Of a stretch of DNA of 64,000 nt, positions 52,165-61,268 are shown in pieces (the stretch's first letter is position 1; each line of letters begins with the position of its first letter). This DNA is from Methanofollis ethanolicus (lineage in GTDB: Archaea > Halobacteriota > Methanomicrobia > Methanomicrobiales > Methanofollaceae). The stretch spans positions 1,426,001 to 1,490,000 of the forward strand of contig NZ_BCNW01000001.1 in NCBI RefSeq assembly GCF_001571385.1, written 5' to 3'. Both the position numbers and the translations under genes were made by a program. The notes under the pieces are model-generated. The model saw only the letters and a list, made by a program, of their open reading frames with translations, had not been told where the DNA came from and ran no database searches.

Positions 52165-53961
52165 TCATATGATGAAGACGAAGAGAACCACCGTCGCCGC
52201 AAGCATCACGCAGATGTGCTTGAATCCAGCGAGAATGCTGTTCGACGAGAGTTGTCCGGCCATGATCCCGGAGAAGAACCCCAGGATGATGCCAACGTGG
52301 AACATCTCCCTGACGTTTGCGCTGATGTCGAACGTAACGTCGTACGCCGAGAAACTCGAAATGAACGCCACATTCAACTGGTAGGCCGAGTAGAGGTAGA
52401 TGCCGAATGAGAGATAGATCACCGCCAGGTAGACGAACGAGACGTTCAGCCTCTTTGTCTTCATCTTGATATAGTGCTGGAGGTCGTTGATTGCGATCGT
52501 CAGGATCTCGCGGATGTAATCGGTCACCTCGCTTGCCCGCACCAGGAGCGAGATCGCTCTCTTCACAGAAACGAGGCCGATACGCTCTTCCATCCGCACG
52601 AGCGCACCCGAGACGCTTGACCCGAGCCTGAGTTCCTCGGCGGCGATCTTCACCTCACGGGAGAGGACGCCCATCGTGGTGTTGGAGATCATGAAGATGG
52701 CGCCCTGCAGCGTCATGCCGATGTCACGCATATCCGCGATCTCGGCAAGGAACTCCGGGAGTTGCATCTCGATCTTCGTGACATATCGGCGGCGCACCTC
52801 GTATGCGATCATCACCGGGACCACGGCCACGATGACGGCGAGACATAGAAATACCTCCGCCGTATACGTGGGAAAAACCGACCTGAAGTGACCGAACTGG
52901 AGACTGAGAAAGAGGGCGACGAGCAACCCGCCCCCCATCACCGCTCCGACGGTATAATCGGAGATGAAGAACGTTCCGGGATGGCGGAGGATCTCACAAA
53001 GACGCAACCAGCGTTTTCTGGACTCAAGGTTTTTGAGGAACTTCTTGTCTGGCTCTTCCCCGGTCGTGGGGTCCAGGATCTCAGGACTGAACTCCGAGTC
53101 CCTCACCTCGCGGTGCGTGACGTCGAGGTTGTCGGGCGGGAGGAGGACGTGGAGGATGAAGATAAGACAGATCGCTCCCAGTGGGAGACCGAGGTACATG
53201 AGCGGCATGATGCCGGCGAGCTGGCTCTGTCCGGTGAGGTTCTGCGCCACCAGCATGATGATGATCGCGATCGGGCCGGCAACAAACGCTGTCACGTAGA
53301 TCTCCGCTATCATCTCCAGGATCTGGAGGAGGGCCTCCTGCTCCTGCCGTGCAAGTTCACGGTAGGTCTCGGACTTGGAGTTGAAGAAACTGACAAGGCT
53401 TCCTCCGCTCCGGTAGACCAGCGTGAGGTCGTTGATCAGTTCTTTGAAGTTGGCCGAGGGTGTGACCTCCTGGACATTCCGCATTGCGGTGAGGAGGTCA
53501 AGCCCGAAGAGTTCGACGTCCCGCACGATGAGCCCGCACTCTTTCGAGACCTCGCCATAGAGGTCTCCTGCCTCGTAGACCGCCCTGAAGATGTCATAGA
53601 GCGTGAAGGTCGACGAGAGGGCCTGCATGTAGGTGACCGCGTGGGGGAGGTCGGCCTCGATCCGCGTCCGACGCCCCTCTGCCTGGAGGAGAGGGTAGAG
53701 GTAGATGCCGAGGAGCAACAGCCCGATGACGGCAATAAAGCCGATCAGAACCGTAATGCCGTATGGGATGGCCGGGAGGAAGTTGACCTCGATCCCGAAG
53801 AGGGAGAGGAGGAGAACCGAGAGTATATAGAGAAAACCTGCAAGCAGGGTTACGAGCAGACCGTACTGCAGGTAGCGCATGGCAGGGATCGGGATGTGGG
53901 CCGAGAGCAATGAGTGTGCTATCTTATCCCTGAAGGTACCGGACATTGCTGTTTTTGTCAT
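52165..53961 (-). CDS. Type IV pilus membrane platform protein (T2SF / TadC-ArlJ family)
   Basis: 598 residues with two T2SF domains. The first (about residues 95-225) includes AVTYMQALSSTFTLYDIFRAVYEAGDLYGEV and LINDLTLVYRSGGSLVSFF. The second (about 390-515) includes LPEFLAEIADMRDIGMTLQGAIFMIS and YIREILTIAINDL. Hydrophobic segments lie between the domains and at the C terminus. It anchors the pilus and couples to the ATPase. Overlaps the ATPase stop by 4 bp and the next start by up to 4 bp, so the operon is tightly coupled. Confidence 0.92.
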   Translation of the reverse strand: MTKTAMSGTFRDKIAHSLLSAHIPIPAMRYLQYGLLVTLLAGFLYILSVLLLSLFGIEVNFLPAIPYGITVLIGFIAVIGLLLLGIYLYPLLQAEGRRTRIEADLPHAVTYMQALSSTFTLYDIFRAVYEAGDLYGEVSKECGLIVRDVELFGLDLLTAMRNVQEVTPSANFKELINDLTLVYRSGGSLVSFFNSKSETYRELARQEQEALLQILEMIAEIYVTAFVAGPIAIIIMLVAQNLTGQSQLAGIMPLMYLGLPLGAICLIFILHVLLPPDNLDVTHREVRDSEFSPEILDPTTGEEPDKKFLKNLESRKRWLRLCEILRHPGTFFISDYTVGAVMGGGLLVALFLSLQFGHFRSVFPTYTAEVFLCLAVIVAVVPVMIAYEVRRRYVTKIEMQLPEFLAEIADMRDIGMTLQGAIFMISNTTMGVLSREVKIAAEELRLGSSVSGALVRMEERIGLVSVKRAISLLVRASEVTDYIREILTIAINDLQHYIKMKTKRLNVSFVYLAVIYLSFGIYLYSAYQLNVAFISSFSAYDVTFDISANVREMFHVGIILGFFSGIMAGQLSSNSILAGFKHICVMLAATVVLFVFII

Positions 53962-55505
53962 TGCTGTTCCTGTACCGTCATTTCCTGTATCATCTGCCCG
54001 ACCATCGAAGGGGAGAGCGCGCCTTTCCTGACCATATCCTCAAGAGCGTTTCTTCGATGAGCGAGAGCTGATTCAAGCTGCTCTTTATCCCAGCCGTTCT
54101 GGTAGGCTATCTCGTCAAAGACGGCCGACTGCTCGTACACCTTGACGAACCGATCTGTCCTGTGGTCCCAGGTAAAGAGCGGTTCCCAGCGGACTTCATC
54201 GTCAACGACCCGGATCTCGTTCAACGAGAGGCACCGGCGGAATCCCCTCCCGCCATCATAGAGAAGACTCTGCACCAGCACCAGATCGAGAGCGTTGAAC
54301 ATGGCCACCGGTACGTTGATGGGGTCATGGATCAGGCGGTTCACCGTCTCCCGCACGTTTCCTGCGTGAACGGTGGAGTAGGTGGTATGCCCGGTGTTCA
54401 TCGCCTGGAAAAGGGTCTGCGCCTCCTCGCCTCGCACCTCGCCGACGATGATGTACTCTGGCCGCTGACGCAGGGCCGCCTTGAGGAGGCGAAACATGCC
54501 GACGTTGCCGGTGCCGCTGACATTGGCGCTTTCCCGCGTCCGCATCGGCAACCAGTTGATATGCGGGAGCTGGATCTCACGGGTGTCCTCGATAGAGACG
54601 ATCTTCGCCACCGGCGGTATGAAGAACGAGACAGCGTTCATCGTCGAGGTCTTGCCGCTTGCCGTCCCGCCCGAGATGATCATGCTCTTCCTGTTCTCGA
54701 CCGCGAGCCAGATGTGGGCCATCAGGTCGAGGTCATAGGTGTGGTTGGCGATGAGGTTGGCAGGGGTCATGGGGTCGGCCTTGAACTTCCTGATGGTGAA
54801 CGAACTCCCCCTTGAAGAGATGATGTCCGAGTATGTGATCTGTGCACGCGACCCCTCGGGGAGGGCTGCATCGATGAGGGGGGTCGAGAGGGAGAGCTGT
54901 TTGTCAGCCTTCTGGGCGAGTTTGAGGACGAACTTGTTCAACTCTTCACGGTCAAAGATGCAGTTTGTCTGAATATTGGCATATTTCCGATGATAGAGAA
55001 AGATCGGGATATCAGGGCCATTGCAGGTGATGTCCTCGATCTTGTCGTCGTTCATCAACGGATCCAGTTTTCCGTAGCCGAGGAAGTTGCGCCGCAGGTA
55101 GTATACGAGTACCGCCACTCTTTCGTCAGGCATCTCCGGGTCGAAGGAGCGGATCACCTTCCTGAGGAGGTCTGAATCGAGGTCGAGTTCGCCTCTCTTG
55201 CGGGCGGTGTCGTAGATCAGTGTTGCCCTGAGTTGTTCAAACGTCTCTTCCAGGACGACCAGTTCTTTTTCCGTGACGCGGGGTTCGACGATCTCGTACC
55301 CGAGAGCGGCAGGATCCCTGCGGAAGATGTTGACATAGGAGAAGGGAGGGACAAGCCAGTAGCGCTCGACCATCTCTCTATCGGGGTCTGCAGGGGGGAG
55401 GTCCAGGATCAAAGGGCCGGGGTCAGGAACTTCTGCTGCGGTAATTTTCTCCGAAGGGGTCTCTTTTGTCTTTTTTCCAAAGAGAGAGGTGAAGTCGAAC
55501 ATCAT
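53958..55505 (-). CDS. Type IV pilus assembly ATPase (GspE/TadA-ArlI family)
   Basis: 515 residues. Walker A GGTASGKTSTM (about residue 277), then the Asp box SIEDTREIQLPHINW, Walker B YIIVGEVRGEEAQTLF and the His box AMNTGHTTYSTVHAG. The N-terminal domain includes YWLVPPFSYVNIFR, typical of archaeal secretion ATPases. As a cytoplasmic hexamer it drives pilin assembly with the platform protein. There is one ATPase and no retraction-type second ATPase in the window. Confidence 0.94.
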   Translation of the reverse strand: MMFDFTSLFGKKTKETPSEKITAAEVPDPGPLILDLPPADPDREMVERYWLVPPFSYVNIFRRDPAALGYEIVEPRVTEKELVVLEETFEQLRATLIYDTARKRGELDLDSDLLRKVIRSFDPEMPDERVAVLVYYLRRNFLGYGKLDPLMNDDKIEDITCNGPDIPIFLYHRKYANIQTNCIFDREELNKFVLKLAQKADKQLSLSTPLIDAALPEGSRAQITYSDIISSRGSSFTIRKFKADPMTPANLIANHTYDLDLMAHIWLAVENRKSMIISGGTASGKTSTMNAVSFFIPPVAKIVSIEDTREIQLPHINWLPMRTRESANVSGTGNVGMFRLLKAALRQRPEYIIVGEVRGEEAQTLFQAMNTGHTTYSTVHAGNVRETVNRLIHDPINVPVAMFNALDLVLVQSLLYDGGRGFRRCLSLNEIRVVDDEVRWEPLFTWDHRTDRFVKVYEQSAVFDEIAYQNGWDKEQLESALAHRRNALEDMVRKGALSPSMVGQMIQEMTVQEQQ

Positions 55506-57196
55506 ATCCCCCCATGATAGGTCTTTTCAGCCGGTTTGCCGTGATATTCAATGCCCACGTCCACCTTGCAGTTCCTGACGAAGACTGCCAGTGCATAGTC
55601 TCCGGCACCGAAGACGGCCTCGTTCTTTCGCTGTTCCGCGCCGTAGATGGTCTGCCAGCCGAAGGTCCGGTCAAAGACGGCGGTACCGTCTTCGATACGG
55701 TAGAGCGCGAACCGGACGTCGCTGTACGGGGTCAGATCTTTCTCAGACCGCTCAGAGTCCATGATTGGGACCGTGTACGTGACCCGCCAGGGGACGGGGG
55801 CAATAACATCGGTGACGCCCTGGAGAGAGTAGGCCCCGGGTTTCTCGAAAAGGGAGTCCTGCATTTCAAGGATGTTATCGTGGAGCCGCCATTTGTCATT
55901 GCAGGTCCATGTGATCCCGGCGGGGTACCACGTGTCAGTGTAGTAGTCTTCCACCGATTCCAGCCAGGTCGTCAATGGTGAGGAGGGTCCGAAGACCGGG
56001 ACGCGAAGAGCCCCCGTGAGACTCTCGTTCGCTGAAAATGGAGGCGCTTCCCCGAGGGGTTGTTTCCCGGCGACGGTGGTGTCGGCATCGAGACGGTCGT
56101 CCCGCGAGAGAGTCCATCCCAGCCAGAGGCCGTCGCCGCCGTTGAAGTACGGGACCATTCCGTCATATGCGCTCTGTGGGATACCTTTCTCCGTGGTATT
56201 TACAGTCCAGGCCGTCGAGACGATGACCTGCTGGTTCCAGACGGCGTCTTCTATGACGATGGTATGGGCGTCGGGAAGGCCTGTCCCTGTGACGAGTGTC
56301 TGGTTCGCCGGATAATACTGCACATCGATGTGACCGGAGGATGTGGTGTTGCGCCAGACGGCGTCGCCGGAGTACCACCCTGATGCGGCATCGCCGCCTT
56401 CAGGAAGGGTGACGAGACATGTCCCGTTCCTGGAATCGTAGACGAGTCTGCCCGCCGGCACCTCTGCAACAGCCCGGTAGAGTCTCCCTGAAGTCGTGCC
56501 GTCGGTGGTCAGGGCGAGGGCGGTAGCCCCGGGTATGATCGTGCGCCTGTCATGGGTCGCCGGATAACACAGGAGGGAGACGCCGTAACCCATCTTCTTG
56601 AGAATGGCGGCGGCAAGAATGGCGTGGTCCTCGCTGTCCCCTTCCTGGGCGGCAAGAGTTATGACAGGGTAGTTCGGGTACGCGTCGCTCTGCTGGCGCT
56701 CCTCGTCTGTGGTGTATTTGAGGCTCGCCACAAAGGCAAGGACATTGCCGACGGCATCGCTGTCGCCGTACCCCTGAGACAGGGACGTGGCGAGGAACCA
56801 TTCTGCCACGGTACTGATGATCCCGTCGTCACCGTCGGTCACGACATACTCCGCCATTCTCTGCAGTTTGTCTTCATAGGTTCCGTGTGACGAGGATACA
56901 AAATGCTGGTAAGTAGAGTTGGGGATGTAGAGATCCATCGTCATCCCCGTCCTTCCATAGGTCCAGGCATAGGACTTCGGACCGGCGATCTGTTTTTCCT
57001 GATCCTCATGATTGTCCTCGAAAGGATCTGGTCTGGTGTCGGGCCCAGGAGTACCGGGGAGGGGATCCGGGGTGTCGCCGTCGCTACCGAGAAGGCCGGA
57101 GAACCTGAGGGTAGCAGCGGCGCCGACGACGACGATGGCGATTACAAGAACGACAATGAGTTTCTTAAACAGCGACTCGTCGAAAGCGAGGTCCAC
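55502..57196 (-). CDS. Membrane-anchored transglutaminase-fold protein with Ser at the catalytic Cys position
   Basis: 564 residues. An N-terminal anchor (LIVVLVIAIVVVGAAATLRF, about 13-32) is followed by a Pro/Asp-rich linker and a transglutaminase-like region: SLKYTTDEERQQ, NYPVITLAAQEGDSEDHAILAAAILKKMGYGVSLL. Active members have Gly-Asp-Cys-Glu-Asp; here position 188 is Ser, so the enzyme is probably inactive as a transglutaminase/protease. The rest is beta-rich (VTYTVPIMDSERS). It stands between the surface protein and the assembly ATPase, with a 4-bp overlap into the ATPase, so it is probably a pilus accessory factor on the outer face. Confidence 0.78.
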   Translation of the reverse strand: MDLAFDESLFKKLIVVLVIAIVVVGAAATLRFSGLLGSDGDTPDPLPGTPGPDTRPDPFEDNHEDQEKQIAGPKSYAWTYGRTGMTMDLYIPNSTYQHFVSSSHGTYEDKLQRMAEYVVTDGDDGIISTVAEWFLATSLSQGYGDSDAVGNVLAFVASLKYTTDEERQQSDAYPNYPVITLAAQEGDSEDHAILAAAILKKMGYGVSLLCYPATHDRRTIIPGATALALTTDGTTSGRLYRAVAEVPAGRLVYDSRNGTCLVTLPEGGDAASGWYSGDAVWRNTTSSGHIDVQYYPANQTLVTGTGLPDAHTIVIEDAVWNQQVIVSTAWTVNTTEKGIPQSAYDGMVPYFNGGDGLWLGWTLSRDDRLDADTTVAGKQPLGEAPPFSANESLTGALRVPVFGPSSPLTTWLESVEDYYTDTWYPAGITWTCNDKWRLHDNILEMQDSLFEKPGAYSLQGVTDVIAPVPWRVTYTVPIMDSERSEKDLTPYSDVRFALYRIEDGTAVFDRTFGWQTIYGAEQRKNEAVFGAGDYALAVFVRNCKVDVGIEYHGKPAEKTYHGGI

Positions 57197-57198
57197 GG

Positions 57199-59703
57199 CT
57201 ATCGCCTCCTCCTCGTGATGAGTACGCCCAATACCGCAGCAACGGCGATGAGGGCCTCAAAGCCGGGAGATTGCGTCGCAGGGAGGGACGTGGGAGTAAA
57301 AGTCGGCTCTACAGACGACGCGGGGGCGGGTGTCGCCGTGGTCCGTGGAGGGAACGGGTTTTGCGCATCGTTGGCTGTGGTGGTGCGCTGACTGCCCTCG
57401 CCCAGGAGTTCAAAGGTGCTGGTGCTCTTGTACCTGACATCCTTGCACAGGACGGTGATCTGGTACAGCCCGGGGTACCAGGAGGCGGTGTCGATGGGAT
57501 CGTAGGAGAATGGACGGATTCCGGTGGCAGGGTCGTACTTTTCCGGATAGGTATTATCGGTCGTGATATTCATGACGGTATTTGCCTTTCCTCCCTCGTA
57601 GAGGTTGAGTGCGGTGATCGTCAGCGTTAATTTATCGGCAATATCTGTTCCGTCGGCGGTTGTCCCCTTTCCGGCAAGGTTGGTGGCTCCCTCGACGACC
57701 AGTTTATCTCCGACGACCAGGTCGCCGGGCGACCGGATCCTGATCAGGGGATCTTCGACGGTAAAGGTGTCCATCACATAGGTATCGTCGATGGTCGGGG
57801 AATCCAGTGCCTTTACCAGAGCGTCGGCAGCGTTTCTGGCATCGAGCGATCCCAGGTTCGCTTTCAGCGTGCCGTCTGCATTGAACATCTGGTTCAGTAT
57901 TCCTCTGAAGTAGAGGTTGTTCTCCGGGAGGAGGTCGAACTGGTTGTTGTGTCCGGGGTGGTGGTAGACGATGAAGTATTCGCCCGGCGTGAGGTCGTAG
58001 GTGAAGTTGCGCGAGTGCGTGATGCCGTACGACCCTTCGTCGCCGAGGGGGAACCGAGAGTTATAGTCGGCATACCGGAAATTGGGGCCGAAGATATACC
58101 ACTTCATGTGGCCGGTGGAACTTAGTGTACTGGTTTTGCCGGGGCTTCCCCGGCCATACCACCAGGAATAGAGATAATCCCCGCGGGCAAACACCCCTCC
58201 GGTCTTTTCGTCGAACTTTGCGTGAATGGTCGGGGCGCTCAGTTCGTACTCCCATGATGGCGGAACCTCACCGTCAATGGACCCTGGAGAACCGGGATAA
58301 CTGCTTTTCAGATATCCTATCGGCTGGAGGTTCGCATGGGCGGTATAGGTGCCTTCATCGCCGGCGAACTTCGAGGTATCCCAACTATAACTCCATAGTC
58401 CAAGGACCGGGTTGTATGAGGTTACGGTGAATGTATCCGGTGCGCTGTCCACCACTTCCTGTGACGGGTTGGTGAGAGGAGCACCATTCGGAGGCAGATT
58501 GGGTCCTGTAACGGAGAGATATATTGGAATGAGAGTTGTTGCAGATGTTTTATCGATATTGGTCAGTTTTCCCGATAGTTCGATTGTATCGCCGAGGGCA
58601 TACTGGTTCTCATCCGGTTCATCAAAGATGAGGTTCATGGTCTTCGTGTCAACGTAGAATGTCGTTGTCACCGGCTGGACGATACCCGGACCGGTTGCAG
58701 AGGCGGTGTAACTGGTGGTCGGGGCATTCTTCGGGATATGGATATTCAGCCTGACCGTGCCGTCCCACCCTGGGTGGACACGGACATGATAGTCCGATAT
58801 TTTGGGGTCGTCCCACCCGCCCCCTTCGAAAAGGGGATAGTCCTCTCCCGGCCCGGGAACGGGCAGGGTGACGTCATACTGCATGAAGGGCGTGCCCTGG
58901 ACGGTGAGGATGAGATCGTCGCTACGCTGCACGGAACTTTCGGATAGTTTGAGTGCGAGCGGGTAGTCCTGTACCCTGAAAGAATACGGTAGTTCGTAAT
59001 TCATATCGTTCAGGGTCAACCGGAACACCATTGTTGCATCGCTACCCGAAGAGATTGCCCTCTGGTCGGAGAGGCGGAACACATATGTATTGTCCGGTGT
59101 CGCGGGATTTACGGAAAGTCCTTTGAGAGAGACCGTATTTCCAGCGGTATTGGTTATGCTGCTTGTTTTGACATTGCCCTGGAGTTCGTACTCATACCAT
59201 GAATCCCGGAACTGGCTGAGGGGAAGATTCTGGTCGGGCATCTGGAATTGTATGCTCATCCGGTAGGGGATGGTGTTCTGCTGACTGGGATTTGTATCGG
59301 GCTCGATGTCTGTCCCGACGGTGCGTATCTTCATCTGGCCCAGAATGTCGGCGGCGTTCTGTATCAGACAGTATTTGCTCCCACTACGGTTTCCATCGCT
59401 GTAAACAGGATAATACTGCCCTGATTTCCCGCGGATGTAGTTTGCAACATTGTCGGTGATTGCAATAGGGTCGACCTGCTGCCCCGACTCGTCGATTCGT
59501 ACGATACGAACCGGTTCTCCTTTTATTGGGTCGGAATACGCCGAGAAGTTCACATTTCTTTCTCCCAGAAAAACGGTATCTCCCGGACTTATTCCAGCGT
59601 TGGATCCTTCTGGGGTCGAAAAACGCGCTGAAGTCGGCTGAGCGAACGTAGCCACGAGAAGGAGCGCCATGCACAGGACTGCTATGAGCCGATATTGATT
59701 CAT
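57199..59703 (-). CDS. DUF3821 surface protein with PGF-type sorting signal
   Basis: 834 residues. Signal peptide MNQYRLIAVLCMALLLVATFAQPTSA. The DUF3821 domain begins ISPGDTVFLGERNVNFSA, and beta-rich domains repeat the same scaffold with IRIRSPGDLVVGDKLVVEGATN near residue 650. A Thr/Pro-rich linker and the ending SPGFEALIAVAAVLGVLITRRRR give a PGF-CTERM-like signal for archaeosortase. This family makes major S-layer-like surface proteins in Methanomicrobiales. It is the first gene of the minus-strand pilus operon, so pilus and surface-layer expression may be linked. Confidence 0.85.
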   Translation of the reverse strand: MNQYRLIAVLCMALLLVATFAQPTSARFSTPEGSNAGISPGDTVFLGERNVNFSAYSDPIKGEPVRIVRIDESGQQVDPIAITDNVANYIRGKSGQYYPVYSDGNRSGSKYCLIQNAADILGQMKIRTVGTDIEPDTNPSQQNTIPYRMSIQFQMPDQNLPLSQFRDSWYEYELQGNVKTSSITNTAGNTVSLKGLSVNPATPDNTYVFRLSDQRAISSGSDATMVFRLTLNDMNYELPYSFRVQDYPLALKLSESSVQRSDDLILTVQGTPFMQYDVTLPVPGPGEDYPLFEGGGWDDPKISDYHVRVHPGWDGTVRLNIHIPKNAPTTSYTASATGPGIVQPVTTTFYVDTKTMNLIFDEPDENQYALGDTIELSGKLTNIDKTSATTLIPIYLSVTGPNLPPNGAPLTNPSQEVVDSAPDTFTVTSYNPVLGLWSYSWDTSKFAGDEGTYTAHANLQPIGYLKSSYPGSPGSIDGEVPPSWEYELSAPTIHAKFDEKTGGVFARGDYLYSWWYGRGSPGKTSTLSSTGHMKWYIFGPNFRYADYNSRFPLGDEGSYGITHSRNFTYDLTPGEYFIVYHHPGHNNQFDLLPENNLYFRGILNQMFNADGTLKANLGSLDARNAADALVKALDSPTIDDTYVMDTFTVEDPLIRIRSPGDLVVGDKLVVEGATNLAGKGTTADGTDIADKLTLTITALNLYEGGKANTVMNITTDNTYPEKYDPATGIRPFSYDPIDTASWYPGLYQITVLCKDVRYKSTSTFELLGEGSQRTTTANDAQNPFPPRTTATPAPASSVEPTFTPTSLPATQSPGFEALIAVAAVLGVLITRRRR

Positions 59704-59952
59704 ACTTTTGAGACTCCCTGAGGCAGAAATTTTCCTCTATATCAAAAATATTTGATTTAACGCTATTTTATTTCATCGCAATGCAATGTCGCCATGCAAC
59801 AGCGATATGCGTGATTGATTGGCATAATTTTAACAAAACAATTCGAATGGCGCCACGAGAGTAGAGAAAGATTAAATATGGGACTATGAAATATCATACT
59901 ACAAATTTATTGTCATAGTTTAGGTTAACTTGTTTATGGGAGAAGCGACGCC
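59704..59952. promoter_or_regulatory. Divergent promoter region of the two pilus transcripts
   Basis: A 249-bp AT-rich gap. For the plus-strand pilins, GAAAGATTAAATATGG near 59866-59881 looks like a BRE plus TATA element. For the minus-strand operon, AT-rich blocks such as ATCAAATATTTTTGATATAG (reverse strand, about 59738-59757) are candidates. A small ATG frame at 59936-59956 (six codons) ends overlapping the first pilin ATG as ATGA. Any shared regulator could act here on both sides. Confidence 0.55.
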
Positions 59953-60621
59953 ATGATTTTGCAATTCTGGATATGTACACCCCTACTGCGGGGCAGAAAA
60001 AAACCGGGCTTCGGTGCAGGGGACGATGCCGTCTCGCCGGTCGTCGGCGTGATGCTGATGCTCGTCGTGACGATCATCATCGCCGCGATTGTCAGCAGTT
60101 TTGCCGGGGGCCTGGGATCTTCCAGCGATACGGCACCGACCGCAACGCTGGCCATCATGATGTTTGCCGGTCCGAACGAGAAGAACGTGACGATTGAACA
60201 TCTCGGCGGCGATCCGCTGGCGACGAAGGACCTCAAGATCGTCAGTTCCTATACCGTTCCAGAGATGTGGGGCACCAGTGAACTGAAGAAGAGCGGGTGT
60301 CTCATCAAACACACGATTGACGGTTCGCTCGCCCCGACCAAAGATAACGCCCTCGATACCCTGAGCGCCGATTATCCGTTCACCCCGCAGGTGACCAATG
60401 ACGACAGCATCGTGTCCACGAGAACTGCGGAAAAAACCTTCGGGACGGCTACTCTTGTGCCCGGGGGACGCCTCTCCTTCGACCGCGATAACTTCCTTGG
60501 ATTTGAAACCGGTGTGCGTAGCGTCTACGGGTTTGGTGAAGGGGTTACCGTGAACGTCATGATCGTCCACACCGGCAGCGGGAAGGTCCTCTATGACAGG
60601 GATGTGATTGTACCGTGGTGA
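59953..60621 (+). CDS. Type IV pilin, type A (A1)
   Basis: 222 residues. The leader is unusually long and basic (GRKKPGFGAGDD) before helix AVSPVVGVMLMLVVTIIIAA. Head blocks: IEHLGGDPLATKDLKI, SYTVPE, FLGFETG, IVHTGSGKVLYDRDVI. ATG 59953 is the only ATG in the leader. The A-type ending (xYDRDVxxxW) also occurs at 62590. Followed by the type B pilin with overlapping stop and start. Confidence 0.87.
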   Translation: MILQFWICTPLLRGRKKPGFGAGDDAVSPVVGVMLMLVVTIIIAAIVSSFAGGLGSSSDTAPTATLAIMMFAGPNEKNVTIEHLGGDPLATKDLKIVSSYTVPEMWGTSELKKSGCLIKHTIDGSLAPTKDNALDTLSADYPFTPQVTNDDSIVSTRTAEKTFGTATLVPGGRLSFDRDNFLGFETGVRSVYGFGEGVTVNVMIVHTGSGKVLYDRDVIVPW

Positions 60622-61268
60622 ATTCAAGCAAAGACGATGCAGTCTCCCCAGTCGTCGGGGTGATGCTGATGGTCGTCGTCACGATCATCATCGCCGCGAC
60701 GGTGAGCGTATTCTCTACCGGTTTTGTCTCGGACACGGACGCCGCACCCGGAACCCTGGTCGAGTACGTCGGGGTGTTAAAAGGAGAGAGCGGCGGCCTC
60801 GGGGAGATCGGTCTGGTATTCGAGAATACGGGTGGAGAGACGTTACTGCTCTCGGACCTAGACCTTCACCTGAAATCGACGCTGTCGGGGGGAGATGAGG
60901 TCTCGATCTCCTATACCGATGCAACGTCCTCGAAGTATCGTGAGACCCCCGTACCGAATGAAGCCCGTCTCTCGTCTAGTTTCACGTATCGCATGAAAAA
61001 GATCGGTGTCGGGGACTCAAGTAAAGCACCGACTGTAGCCAATTCGAAAATCAAGGCCGGAGACAGGTTTGTGATCCACGCGGACCGCTACATCGAGGAC
61101 GGTACGAGCAGGTACGGACGCGTTGCGTACGTCTCCGACCGTGGCATGGAAGGGTCACCGTACACCAGCGGCGAGTTTGAGGTGAGCAGCAGGACAACGT
61201 ACACGCTCAGCGATAAAAAGTCCGGAGCGGTCATTTCCTCCGGCACTCTTGTAGGAAGTGTGTTATGA
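60618..61268 (+). CDS. Type IV pilin, type B (B1)
   Basis: 216 residues from GTG 60618, overlapping the A1 stop as GTGA (GTG 60615 also possible). Helix AVSPVVGVMLMVVVTIIIAA. Head blocks: IGLVFENTGGETLLLSDLDL, GDRFVIHADRY, YTLSDKKSGAVISSG. These are the type B hallmarks seen in the other B pilins. Its stop overlaps the A2 start by ATGA. Confidence 0.87.
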   Translation: MNSSKDDAVSPVVGVMLMVVVTIIIAATVSVFSTGFVSDTDAAPGTLVEYVGVLKGESGGLGEIGLVFENTGGETLLLSDLDLHLKSTLSGGDEVSISYTDATSSKYRETPVPNEARLSSSFTYRMKKIGVGDSSKAPTVANSKIKAGDRFVIHADRYIEDGTSRYGRVAYVSDRGMEGSPYTSGEFEVSSRTTYTLSDKKSGAVISSGTLVGSVL

